Source: Acidobacteriota bacterium (GTDB lineage: Bacteria > Acidobacteriota > Blastocatellia > Pyrinomonadales > Pyrinomonadaceae). From it: 7,339 bases of DNA. This document shows positions 1 to 6,350 of this stretch, piece after piece (position 1 is the stretch's first letter; each line of letters starts with the position of its first letter). The translations under genes and the position numbers were made by a program. The stretch spans positions 1-7,339 of the forward strand of contig SXVE01000280.1 in the NCBI GenBank assembly GCA_005790265.1, written 5' to 3'. The notes under the pieces are model-generated. The model searched no databases. It had not been told where the DNA came from and saw nothing but the letters and a program-made list of their open reading frames with translations.

Positions 1-298
1 CGAGCCGCGCGCGCAGATACATCGGCAATTTTGTTACGTCTTGACCGTTGAGGTAAATGCTGCCTTTTTCCGGTCGTTCAAGCCCGACGGTCATATAAAA
101 AGTCGTTGTTTTTCCCGCGCCGTTCGCGCCGAGCAACCCGACAACTTCGCCTTGTTCGACCGATAAACTGACGTTATTAACGACCGTTCGCCGACCGTAG
201 GATTTTTGCAGATTGACAGCCGAAAGCGAATCGGCAAGCACGTTTTCGTGTTTGCCGTTTGTTTCCCGCACTTCATTTTTTCCGAAAAATCCCAACAT
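1..298 (-). CDS. lptB: LPS export ABC transporter ATP-binding protein LptB (N-terminal part, gene runs off window)
   Basis: This is the cytoplasmic ATPase that powers extraction of LPS from the inner membrane through LptF/LptG into the LptC/LptA bridge. Only the first 99 codons are present. An ABC core begins near residue 26. The Walker A motif GANGAGKTT spans residues 57-65, with Ala where the family usually has Pro at the second position, and is followed by FYMTVGL (67-73). The run LPMYLRARL at 91-99 closely matches the LPM-x-x-RARLG signature that separates LptB from other ABC ATPases. Signature motif, Walker B and H-loop lie outside the window. The ATG at 298 lies 6 bp after the stop of the LptC-like gene. 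It has only a poor ribosome site (GAGA directly against the ATG), suggesting translational coupling. About 20 residues precede the usual LptB start, so an in-frame GTG at 271 or 241 is an alternative. Identity is secure; the exact start is not. Confidence 0.93.
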   Translation of the reverse strand, partial: MLGFFGKNEVRETNGKHENVLADSLSAVNLQKSYGRRTVVNNVSLSVEQGEVVGLLGANGAGKTTTFYMTVGLERPEKGSIYLNGQDVTKLPMYLRARL

Positions 299-304
299 TC
301 TCGC

Positions 305-3055
305 TTAATCGTTGTTTTTTATTTTGTACACCGAACGAATTCTGCCGTTCGTGCTTTGATTGGTTTTTCCCGCGCCGACCACTCGATTTTCGCGCAAAAA
401 CACCGTTACTTCCCCGCCCTGCGAAGAGCCGTTTTCCGCGTCGTCAATTTTCGCCGGATTGCCGCGCAGAGTAACGATTTCATCTTCCGCATTGTAACGC
501 GCGAAATCGCCGACCGCGCGGCGGTTCGGCTGCGTCACGACCACGGAATTTTCCGCAATCGTCTGCGCCACATCATTGCGTTCGTTCATATAAACGTTCG
601 CTGAACCGGCGGTAATGCGGTCGGTTCCCTGCCGAATGTCAACATCGGTTTCGTAGCGCAAAATGCGATTTTCGCGCTGGTAAGTTAATTTTCGCGCCGA
701 AGCGAAAACCGGCACATTGATTTCTTTTCCATTTTCCTTGCGCCGCGCGTTGTATAAAACGCTCTGAACGCTGCCGTCAGCGACGAGCTGACCTTGTTTT
801 TGCTGCAACAAAAGCTGGTCGGAACGCAAATAATTATTTTCCTGCCACGCGCGAGCGTTGCCCGTGTAAAGTCCGGTTTCCTGCGCGTGATTAAATTCGG
901 CTTTTTCCGCTGTCACGTAAACGGGTTTTTCGCTTGCGCCGAACGGCGTCGCGCCGCCGGTTTGTTTTTGGCTGTAATAAGTCGTGCTGACATTGCCGCG
1001 CAAAATTGTTTGTTCGGCGCGCGTGTCCCAGTCAATTTCAACGGCTTTGGCGCGCGCGCGCGAATCCCAAACGGTCGGTTCGCCGCCGCGCAGCCGCACT
1101 GTTTCATCGCTTGCCGCGTAACTGATTTGACTGGCAATGCCGTTGCGGTCGAGTTCGGTGAATTTCGTGTTTCCCGCCGCGTCAAATCGCTCGACATCCT
1201 GCGTTTGCGCGCTGAAAGCGACGTTCAGGTTATCGGCGAGCAAAGTTTGCGTGCCGCGCGCATCGGTCGGCGCGGTCGGCACGCGCACGGTTTTCGTTTT
1301 GTTGGCGGCGGCGCAGTTTTTGGCGTTGTTGCCGGTTGGAAAAAATTCGCAGTCGAACCGCGCGGCGTTCACGGTCGTTCGATAATTTTGCGCCGCATTG
1401 CGCAGCGGTTCAATGAAAAGTTCGGCGTTGCCGACTGCTTCGGCTTTCGTCAAATCCTTGCCGTTCGCATTAAAAAAAGTTTTTACCGCATCGGCGGTCA
1501 AACGTTTGTTAGCGGCGTCGGGCGCGTTGTTCGGCGCGTTTAACTGCACGGTCGTGCGCCCGTCGGTCTGCATTTCGTTGAGCAATCCTTCGCCTTTAAA
1601 ATTTACCCGAATCGCGTTCGGCGCGGCGAGCGCGACGCGCGCGTATTCGTTAGCTTGCGCCGGAATCAAAACCGCGTTCGCGCTGCCGACGGCATTTGCC
1701 GTTTGCAAAAATTGATTTTCATTGAAATACGAATTTAATTCGTTGGCGGAAATTTCCGTCGTTCGCTCCGGCGTCGTTTGCCGGAGAAACGCGCTGCCTT
1801 TTGAATTGGCGAATTTGAGTTTTTTGTTCGGAAAAAGCTCGGCGTTCAAATTATCGCCTTTGACGTAATCGTTTCCCTGCGCGATTTCCGCCGCGCCGTT
1901 CAAGTAAATCTTGCCGTTCGCTTGTTCGTAAATCGCATTATTGGCGCGAATGTCCGTCGGTTTCGCGTCTTCAATCGTAATGATGTGAACCGCATTTTTC
2001 AGCTCGAAACGGTCGGCGTCTTTTTCGTAAACGGCATAACCGGAATTGATTTTCGTCGGTTTGGCGTCGTTCATCGTCGTTTCGATCTGCACGTTGTCGA
2101 AAAGTTCGAGCCGCTTTACTTCCTTGTCAATTTTCGCCGTCGCTTTTTCGGTTTTCGTGCGCGTCCATTTGCTGCTGGCGCTGGTCGGTTTCTGATAAAT
2201 TTCGACGTTTCCGCGCAAATCAATTTGCCGCACTTCTTTTTCTACGAAAATCGCGGTCGCGCTGTTCGATTTGATGTCGGTCGGCTGCGCGATTTCGCTG
2301 TTTTGTCCGGTCGGTATCACGTTGATAACAACGTTTTCGTTCAAATCAATTTTCCCCGCCGCCTGATCGAAAACCGCATAATCGGCGGCGATGTGCGCGC
2401 TTTGCAGTTTGTTCTGCGCCATTTGATCGTTGTCCGTCAGAGCAAACGCGTTGATTTCCACTTGTTTCAGCAGTTCGATTCTTTTTTCCCTGACGCGGAC
2501 AACCGCGCCGAACGACTGACCTTTGACGTTTTCGCGTTCAAATTCGATGAATTCTTCGGCTTCCGCCGTTTCCGTCTCTTTTTTATAAACGAGCTGTTCG
2601 GTTTTTACTTTGAGCCGGTCGCGCGTTTCGATGTTGACGGCTCCGGCGAAATAAGCGGTGAAATTTTTGTTTTCCGCCGGAATATAAATGGCTTTGGCGG
2701 CGCTGATGCGGTCGTTTTGTTCGCCGGTTTCGTCGAAAACCTGCAAAAATACGTTTTCCAATTCCTGATGATTGTCGGTATAAGTCGTCGCTTTGTCAGC
2801 GCGAATATAATATTTTTTGAGATCGCCTTCGGTTTCCGTGCGTTCATAACCGCTGATTTCGGCAACGACATCTTTGGAAAGCTGCGCGTGTTCCGGTTTC
2901 AAGCGAAATTCCGTGCGGTTGCGCGCGCTGTAAAAACCGATTCCGATTGCCAGAACGACAACGACGAGCGCCAAAACCGCGCCGATGCGAAAATATTTCG
3001 GCAGATTCGCCCGCTTTTGCAGGTTTTTTATATTTTGGCGATTGTTTTCGGGCAT
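305..3055 (-). CDS. lptC: Giant LptC/LptA-like (OstA-fold) LPS transport bridge protein, 916 aa
   Basis: Predicted inner-membrane-anchored periplasmic protein that receives LPS from LptB/F/G and passes it toward the outer membrane. A basic N-terminus (residues 1-20) precedes one membrane helix at about 22-42, followed by an LptC-like stretch (about 45-200). Repeating beta-rich units of the OstA/LptA type then run almost to the end. They share the pattern A-x-x-A-x-Y ... L-x-G/N-N-V-x-I, for example around 217-245, 258-286, 333-392, 640-690, 711-767, 783-841 and 847-870. E. coli LptC and LptA are each under 200 residues, so this chain is several times longer and probably combines both roles. 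Its only cysteines are C569 and C581. The ATG directly abuts the upstream Uma2 stop, with no ribosome site visible, and lptB follows after 6 bp. The neighbouring lptB strongly supports the role. The fold of the middle third (about 460-600) is the least clear. An AsmA/TamB-like protein is a less likely alternative. Confidence 0.85.
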   Translation of the reverse strand: MPENNRQNIKNLQKRANLPKYFRIGAVLALVVVVLAIGIGFYSARNRTEFRLKPEHAQLSKDVVAEISGYERTETEGDLKKYYIRADKATTYTDNHQELENVFLQVFDETGEQNDRISAAKAIYIPAENKNFTAYFAGAVNIETRDRLKVKTEQLVYKKETETAEAEEFIEFERENVKGQSFGAVVRVREKRIELLKQVEINAFALTDNDQMAQNKLQSAHIAADYAVFDQAAGKIDLNENVVINVIPTGQNSEIAQPTDIKSNSATAIFVEKEVRQIDLRGNVEIYQKPTSASSKWTRTKTEKATAKIDKEVKRLELFDNVQIETTMNDAKPTKINSGYAVYEKDADRFELKNAVHIITIEDAKPTDIRANNAIYEQANGKIYLNGAAEIAQGNDYVKGDNLNAELFPNKKLKFANSKGSAFLRQTTPERTTEISANELNSYFNENQFLQTANAVGSANAVLIPAQANEYARVALAAPNAIRVNFKGEGLLNEMQTDGRTTVQLNAPNNAPDAANKRLTADAVKTFFNANGKDLTKAEAVGNAELFIEPLRNAAQNYRTTVNAARFDCEFFPTGNNAKNCAAANKTKTVRVPTAPTDARGTQTLLADNLNVAFSAQTQDVERFDAAGNTKFTELDRNGIASQISYAASDETVRLRGGEPTVWDSRARAKAVEIDWDTRAEQTILRGNVSTTYYSQKQTGGATPFGASEKPVYVTAEKAEFNHAQETGLYTGNARAWQENNYLRSDQLLLQQKQGQLVADGSVQSVLYNARRKENGKEINVPVFASARKLTYQRENRILRYETDVDIRQGTDRITAGSANVYMNERNDVAQTIAENSVVVTQPNRRAVGDFARYNAEDEIVTLRGNPAKIDDAENGSSQGGEVTVFLRENRVVGAGKTNQSTNGRIRSVYKIKNND
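1880..2284 (-). repeat. Internal protein repeats in the LptC/LptA-like gene (PT-x-I units)
   Basis: Residues 258-392 of the encoded protein hold recognisably related units. Each opens with PT-(D/K)-I (P258, P333, P366), continues with an alanine/tyrosine strand such as SGYAVYEK or ANNAIYEQ, and ends in a strand such as LRGNVEIY, LKNAVHII or LNGAAEIA. The last two units are exactly 33 residues apart and share AKPT at their junctions. A more diverged unit fills the gap at about 298-326. The spacing fits paired strands of a beta-jellyroll. This repeat is visible at protein level; the DNA is diverged. Confidence 0.6.
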
Positions 3056-3532
3056 TTACAGCTTGAAATTTTCGGCGAGTCTGGATGTTCTCATTTCTCC
3101 CGTGTGCGTGTAAAAATTCGTTTTTGCGTATTCGTCCACAATCCAAACTTCGAGCGCGCCTTTTTCCAGGTAGAGCCGCACTTTTTCTTCCATTTCCGCG
3201 CGGCTGTTCGCCGGAGATTTTACTTCGACGCAGATTTCCGGTGCTTTCGGCAGCGGCGTCGCCTCGCCGAATTCGGCGAAAAATTCGTCGGAAGCCCACG
3301 CAACGTCAGCAACGCGTACGCCTTCGCTCGTCAAAATCGAGCATTCGATAATAATTACGCCGCTTTTCTTTTCATTTTCAATTTCTCTGGCGACTTTGTT
3401 TTGCAAAATTCCGTGCCGGTTTGAAGCCGGACTCATTAAAATTTGCCCGAATTTATTTAATTCAACTTTGTAAGGCACATCTTGAAAAAAAGGATTTTTC
3501 ATTAATTCGTGCCATTTTACCGATAAATCCAT
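3056..3532 (-). CDS. Uma2-family (DUF820) PD-(D/E)XK nuclease-fold protein, 158 aa
   Basis: Small protein of the Uma2/DUF820 family, which has a restriction-endonuclease-like fold and is common in Cyanobacteria and Acidobacteriota; its cellular job is generally unknown. The family core is intact. D76 lies in GVRVADVAWAS (71-81). E103 and K105 lie in the strand ICVEVKSP (100-107), giving the D...E-x-K active-site layout. A helix with K117 and Y121 follows, then the conserved LEVWIVDE (127-134). A nuclease activity is therefore plausible but not shown. The start at 3532 is supported by a good ribosome site (GGAG, 9 nt spacing) in the 16-bp gap after recJ. Its TAA is followed immediately, in the same frame, by the ATG of the LptC-like gene. 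No signal peptide is visible, so it should be cytoplasmic. Its position between recJ and the lpt genes is either functional or a neutral insertion that keeps the operon intact. Confidence 0.88.
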   Translation of the reverse strand: MDLSVKWHELMKNPFFQDVPYKVELNKFGQILMSPASNRHGILQNKVAREIENEKKSGVIIIECSILTSEGVRVADVAWASDEFFAEFGEATPLPKAPEICVEVKSPANSRAEMEEKVRLYLEKGALEVWIVDEYAKTNFYTHTGEMRTSRLAENFKL

Positions 3533-3540
3533 TTTTCTTT

Positions 3541-3548
3541 TCTCCGCC
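3541..3548 (-). promoter_or_regulatory. Ribosome binding site of the Uma2-family gene
   Basis: On the minus strand the 16-bp gap after the recJ stop reads GGCGGAGA followed by an A-rich stretch and the ATG at 3532. The GGAG core sits 9 nt from the start codon. It is the clearest Shine-Dalgarno sequence in the window; recJ, the LptC-like gene, lptB and uppP all have weak or absent ones. Confidence 0.6.
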
Positions 3549-5261
3549 TCAACTCGGATTTGTTTTCAAATCTTCGACGACCAACTGAAGTCTGGTGTTT
3601 CCGTTCCAGACGTTCGCTTCCGGCGTGTAAGCTAGTTCGATGCGAGATTTAGGTTTGAGCGTTTGCCCTTTAGATTTTTCCACGCCGTCCCACCAAACGG
3701 CTTCAAAAAACTTGCCGCTCGCATCTTTCAGTTTTAATTTCAGATGCTTTTCCTTCATCACAAACGGCTCGTCGGCGATAATCAGATCTTTCGTCACAAA
3801 AGTCGGTTTCGGATTTCCTCTGCCAAACGGTTCGAGTTTTTTCAAATCTTCAATCAACGCCAGACCGAGCGTGCTCGACGAAACAACGGCGTCAATTTTC
3901 AACTCCGGCGTCAAATCATCGGCGGTTAAATTAATGAGCGCGTGTTCGTTTAATTTTTGCCGCAAAAGCTCGATATTTTCGGCTTTGATTTTCATTCCCG
4001 CCGCCGCCGCGTGTCCGCCGAATTGCTCCATCAAATCGCCGCACGCTTCGAGACCGTTGAGCAGATGATAATTGCCGATTGAACGCGCCGAACCGTGACC
4101 GACGCCGTTTTCCAGCGAAATGACGATTGACGGACGTCCGAGTTTTTCGGTGATTTTCGAGGCGGCGAGACCGATTACGCCGCGATGCCAGTTTTCTCCG
4201 GCGACGACGGCGACCGACGAAGAATTCGCGCTGCCGCCGTTTTCCACGTATTCCGCCAGCGCGAGTTCGGTAATTTCCCGCTGCACTTTTTGCCGTTCGC
4301 GATTGCGATTGTCGAGTTCTTCGGCGATTTCGCGCGCTTTTTCAAAACTGCTCGCTTCAAACAGCTCGACGACTTGACGCGCCAAATCCATTCGTCCGGC
4401 GGCATTGATGCGCGGCGCGATGCGAAAACCGATGTGATAACTCGTCATTTCCGAGCGGCAATCGGCGACTTCCATCAACGCCTTTAATCCGTAATTGTGC
4501 GCTTTCTGCAAATCGCGCAGTCCGATAGCGACAATCGCGCGGTTTTCGCCGGTCAAACTCATAATGTCGGCGATGGTTCCGATGGCGACGATTTTCAAAA
4601 ATCCGCGAACGAGATTTTCCTTTCCTTTTTCGCGCAGCAGCGCGTGAATCAATTTGAAAGCGACGCCGACGCCGGCAAGATTTTTGTCCGGATATTCGCA
4701 GCCGGTTTGATTCGGATTGACGACCGCAACGGCGGGCGGATTGCCGCGCGCCTCGTCGGACAAATGATGATCGGTCACGATGACATCAAGCCCGTTGGCG
4801 CGCGCCCATTCGAGCGGTTCAAACGAGCGAATTCCGCAGTCAACCGTGATTACTAAAGTGTAACCGCGCTCTTTCGCCGCTTCGAGCGCCGGAATATTGA
4901 CGCCGTAACCTTCGGTGAAACGATTCGGCACGTGAAAACCGGTTTCCGCACCGAGAATTTCCAGCGCTTTGCGCAAAACGACGGTTCCGGTCGTGCCGTC
5001 AACGTCGTAGTCGCCCCAGATTAAGATTTTTTCGTTATTTTCGAGCGCTTCTAAAATTCGCGCGACGGCTTCGCGCATTCCTTTTAAGAGATACGGTTCG
5101 TGAATGTGGTCGTATGAAGGATTTAGAAATTCGCGTGCTTTCTCCGCCGTTTCGTAGCCGCGCGAAATAAGCAGTGCGGCGATAATCGGCGAAACTCCGG
5201 CGGCGGCGGCAAGCGCCTTTACTTGTTCGTGATTGTGTTTTTGAATCGTCCAGCGCTTCAT
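3549..5261 (-). CDS. recJ: Single-stranded-DNA-specific 5'-3' exonuclease RecJ, 570 aa
   Basis: Cytoplasmic DHH-superfamily exonuclease that degrades single-stranded DNA 5'-3' in recombination (RecF pathway), mismatch repair and base-excision repair. All key motifs are present in order: WGDYDVDGTT (82-91, metal ligands D84, D86, D88), VDCG (140-143), TDHH (163-166), GTIADIMSL (228-236, D232) and RINAAGRM (284-291). The DHHA1 domain shows WHRGVIGLAASKI (358-370), GHGSARS (388-394) and GGHAAAAGM (415-423). A C-terminal OB fold begins near LEPFGRGNPKP (476-486). The length is close to E. coli RecJ (577). The N-terminus KRWTI matches the usual RecJ opening, which supports the ATG at 5261 despite a weak ribosome site (AAAAGCT before ATG). 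It is probably the first gene of the operon recJ-Uma2-lptC-lptB. Nothing looks truncated or degenerate. Confidence 0.97.
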   Translation of the reverse strand: MKRWTIQKHNHEQVKALAAAAGVSPIIAALLISRGYETAEKAREFLNPSYDHIHEPYLLKGMREAVARILEALENNEKILIWGDYDVDGTTGTVVLRKALEILGAETGFHVPNRFTEGYGVNIPALEAAKERGYTLVITVDCGIRSFEPLEWARANGLDVIVTDHHLSDEARGNPPAVAVVNPNQTGCEYPDKNLAGVGVAFKLIHALLREKGKENLVRGFLKIVAIGTIADIMSLTGENRAIVAIGLRDLQKAHNYGLKALMEVADCRSEMTSYHIGFRIAPRINAAGRMDLARQVVELFEASSFEKAREIAEELDNRNRERQKVQREITELALAEYVENGGSANSSSVAVVAGENWHRGVIGLAASKITEKLGRPSIVISLENGVGHGSARSIGNYHLLNGLEACGDLMEQFGGHAAAAGMKIKAENIELLRQKLNEHALINLTADDLTPELKIDAVVSSSTLGLALIEDLKKLEPFGRGNPKPTFVTKDLIIADEPFVMKEKHLKLKLKDASGKFFEAVWWDGVEKSKGQTLKPKSRIELAYTPEANVWNGNTRLQLVVEDLKTNPS

Positions 5262-5351
5262 AGCTTTTAATGATTTATCATTTCATCAAAATTGTCGAAT
5301 GATTAACGATATTTATTGAAAGTCATTTATTAAAAGCCGGACTGTAAACTA
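5262..5351 (-). promoter_or_regulatory. AT-rich spacer upstream of recJ, probable operon promoter region
   Basis: This 90-bp gap between the uppP stop and the recJ start is markedly richer in A+T than the genes around it, as expected for a promoter. No convincing -35/-10 pair could be chosen. A TCGACA at 5293-5298 (minus strand) resembles a -35, but the nearest -10-like GATAAA is only about 13 nt away, which is too close. No hairpin followed by a T-run is visible after uppP, so read-through from uppP into recJ is possible. Confidence 0.35.
5269..5282. repeat. 14-bp palindrome AATGAT-TT-ATCATT upstream of recJ
   Basis: Two perfect 6-bp arms (AATGAT and ATCATT) flank a 2-bp centre, ending 7 bp before the recJ start codon. 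The heptamer AATGATT occurs again at 5298-5304. A separate perfect 9-bp inverted repeat (GCTTTTAAT at 5263-5271, ATTAAAAGC at 5329-5337) brackets most of the spacer. Such dyads could be an operator, but AT-rich sequence produces short palindromes by chance. Confidence 0.3.
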
Positions 5352-6242
5352 TTAAATTACTGGACTTAGATAGTCTTTCCAGAGCATCAGTAAAATCGCC
5401 GTGCCAACGACGATTCGGTAAATAATAAAAACGGCGGTCGAGTTTTTTCGCAGAAAAGCTAGCAGAAACCAGATTGAAAAATAACCGACGACGCCGGCGA
5501 CGATTGTTCCGACGCCGAGCGCAATAAAATCGTCTTTCGATAAAATATGAACGGCTTCTCTTAATTCCAAAAGTCCGCTTGCCGTAATCGCCGGAATCAT
5601 CAGCAGAAACGAAAACCGCGCCGCCGCTTCGCGTTTTTGCCCGGCGAGCAGTCCACCCATAATCGTCGAACCGGAACGCGACGCGCCCGGAATCAGCGCC
5701 AAAACTTGCGCGAAACCGACGGCGAGCGAATCGAGCAAACCGAAATCGCGCAGCTCTTTGCGCTGGCTGCCGACGAGTTCGGCGAAAATCAGCAGCACGG
5801 CGACGGCGATCATCATAATCGCGATGATCCACAGATTTTTCGTCGCCGGACCTTCGATCAAATCTTTGAAATATAAACCGAGCGTCCCGATTGGAATCGA
5901 ACCGATAATAATCAACCAGCCGAGCCATGCTTCTTCGGACAGCCAGATCGGACGCACGCCGCGCGTTCCCGAAAAACGAAATCCTCTTTTGCCGGTGAGA
6001 GCGCGCCAGTGATCGCGCAGAAATGCCGTGGAAATTCCGATGATATCCGGCGCGAAATAAACAAAAACAGCCGCGAGCGTGCCGAGCTGAATCACCGCCA
6101 TCGTCGCCGTGATTTGTTCGGCATTTCCGTCGTAAACATTTGTCCAGCGGCTCGCAAAAACCAGATGCGCCGTCGAACTAATCGGGATAAATTCGGTCAA
6201 TCCCTGCACGATGCCGAGAATTATTGCCTGTAAAAAATTCAT
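5352..6242 (-). CDS. uppP: Undecaprenyl-diphosphate phosphatase UppP/BacA, 296 aa
   Basis: Polytopic inner-membrane enzyme that dephosphorylates undecaprenyl diphosphate to undecaprenyl phosphate, recycling the lipid carrier for peptidoglycan and O-antigen; extra copies give bacitracin resistance. Both family signatures are present. The first is QGLTEFIPISSTAHL (13-27), with E17, S22/S23 and H26 matching catalytic positions. The first acidic position of the E. coli enzyme is Gln (Q13) here, a common family variant. The second is PGASRSGST (185-193), with R189 as the likely phosphate-binding arginine. About seven to eight hydrophobic segments are visible, with a hydrophilic loop at about 77-104. 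Length is slightly above the roughly 270 of E. coli. The start at 6242 gives the expected N-terminus. The bases just upstream (CCTTTTTAAT before ATG) contain no Shine-Dalgarno sequence. It lies 90 bp upstream of recJ and may share or precede that operon. Confidence 0.96.
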   Translation of the reverse strand: MNFLQAIILGIVQGLTEFIPISSTAHLVFASRWTNVYDGNAEQITATMAVIQLGTLAAVFVYFAPDIIGISTAFLRDHWRALTGKRGFRFSGTRGVRPIWLSEEAWLGWLIIIGSIPIGTLGLYFKDLIEGPATKNLWIIAIMMIAVAVLLIFAELVGSQRKELRDFGLLDSLAVGFAQVLALIPGASRSGSTIMGGLLAGQKREAAARFSFLLMIPAITASGLLELREAVHILSKDDFIALGVGTIVAGVVGYFSIWFLLAFLRKNSTAVFIIYRIVVGTAILLMLWKDYLSPVI

Positions 6243-6251
6243 ATTAAAAAG

Positions 6252-6292
6252 GAATTTAAAAAGCGCGGATTTCGGATAAACTTTTTGAATTC
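6252..6292. repeat. 12-bp inverted repeat in the uppP leader
   Basis: GAATTTAAAAAG (6252-6263) and CTTTTTGAATTC (6281-6292) are inverted copies with one mismatch, separated by 17 nt. On the uppP-coding strand this could fold as a hairpin with a C-A mismatch. It also overlaps the proposed -10 element, so an operator is another reading. There is no T-run directly after the second arm, so it is not a clear terminator for the upstream hydrolase gene. Confidence 0.4.
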
Positions 6293-6317
6293 TCTTACTT
6301 TATGCCGATTTCGTCAA
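6289..6317 (-). promoter_or_regulatory. uppP: Candidate sigma70-like promoter for uppP
   Basis: On the minus strand TTGACG (6317-6312, five of six matches to the consensus -35) is followed after exactly 17 nt by GAGAAT (6294-6289, four of six matches to the -10). Transcription would begin near 6282, giving a leader of about 40 nt. The spacing is ideal but the -10 is weak, so this is a prediction from pattern only. Confidence 0.4.
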
Positions 6318-6350
6318 AGCACCAGCGATTCTTAAAAAGCGGCGCTGCAT

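Noticed and set aside
91..276. A 61-codon minus-strand open frame at the window's left edge.
   Set aside because: The same strand encodes LptB in another frame with a perfect Walker A motif, so this is a shadow.
1050..1062. A 13-nt alternating GC tract that could be a Z-DNA-prone site.
   Set aside because: It lies inside the LptC-like gene and simply encodes alternating Arg/Ala (RARA) codons; similar short CG runs occur throughout this genome segment.
794..1543. A 249-codon plus-strand open frame opposite the LptC-like gene.
   Set aside because: Shadow of the sense gene; Arg/Ala/Phe-rich product without motifs, and no ribosome site or neighbour supports it.
1922..3424. A 500-codon open frame on the plus strand, antisense to the LptC-like gene and running into the Uma2 gene.
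   Set aside because: It is in exact codon register with both sense genes, so it stays open merely because they avoid TTA, CTA and TCA codons across this stretch. Its product is dominated by Phe and Arg, with no recognisable domain, while the sense genes have clear family motifs.
5323..5928. A 201-codon minus-strand frame overlapping uppP.
   Set aside because: It lies in another frame of the well-supported uppP gene; the product is an Arg-rich run with no family features.
6328..6350. Possible terminator after the serine hydrolase gene (AGCGCCGCT followed by TTTTT on the minus strand).
   Set aside because: The dyad allows only a three-base-pair stem with a realistic loop, which is too weak to call a terminator.
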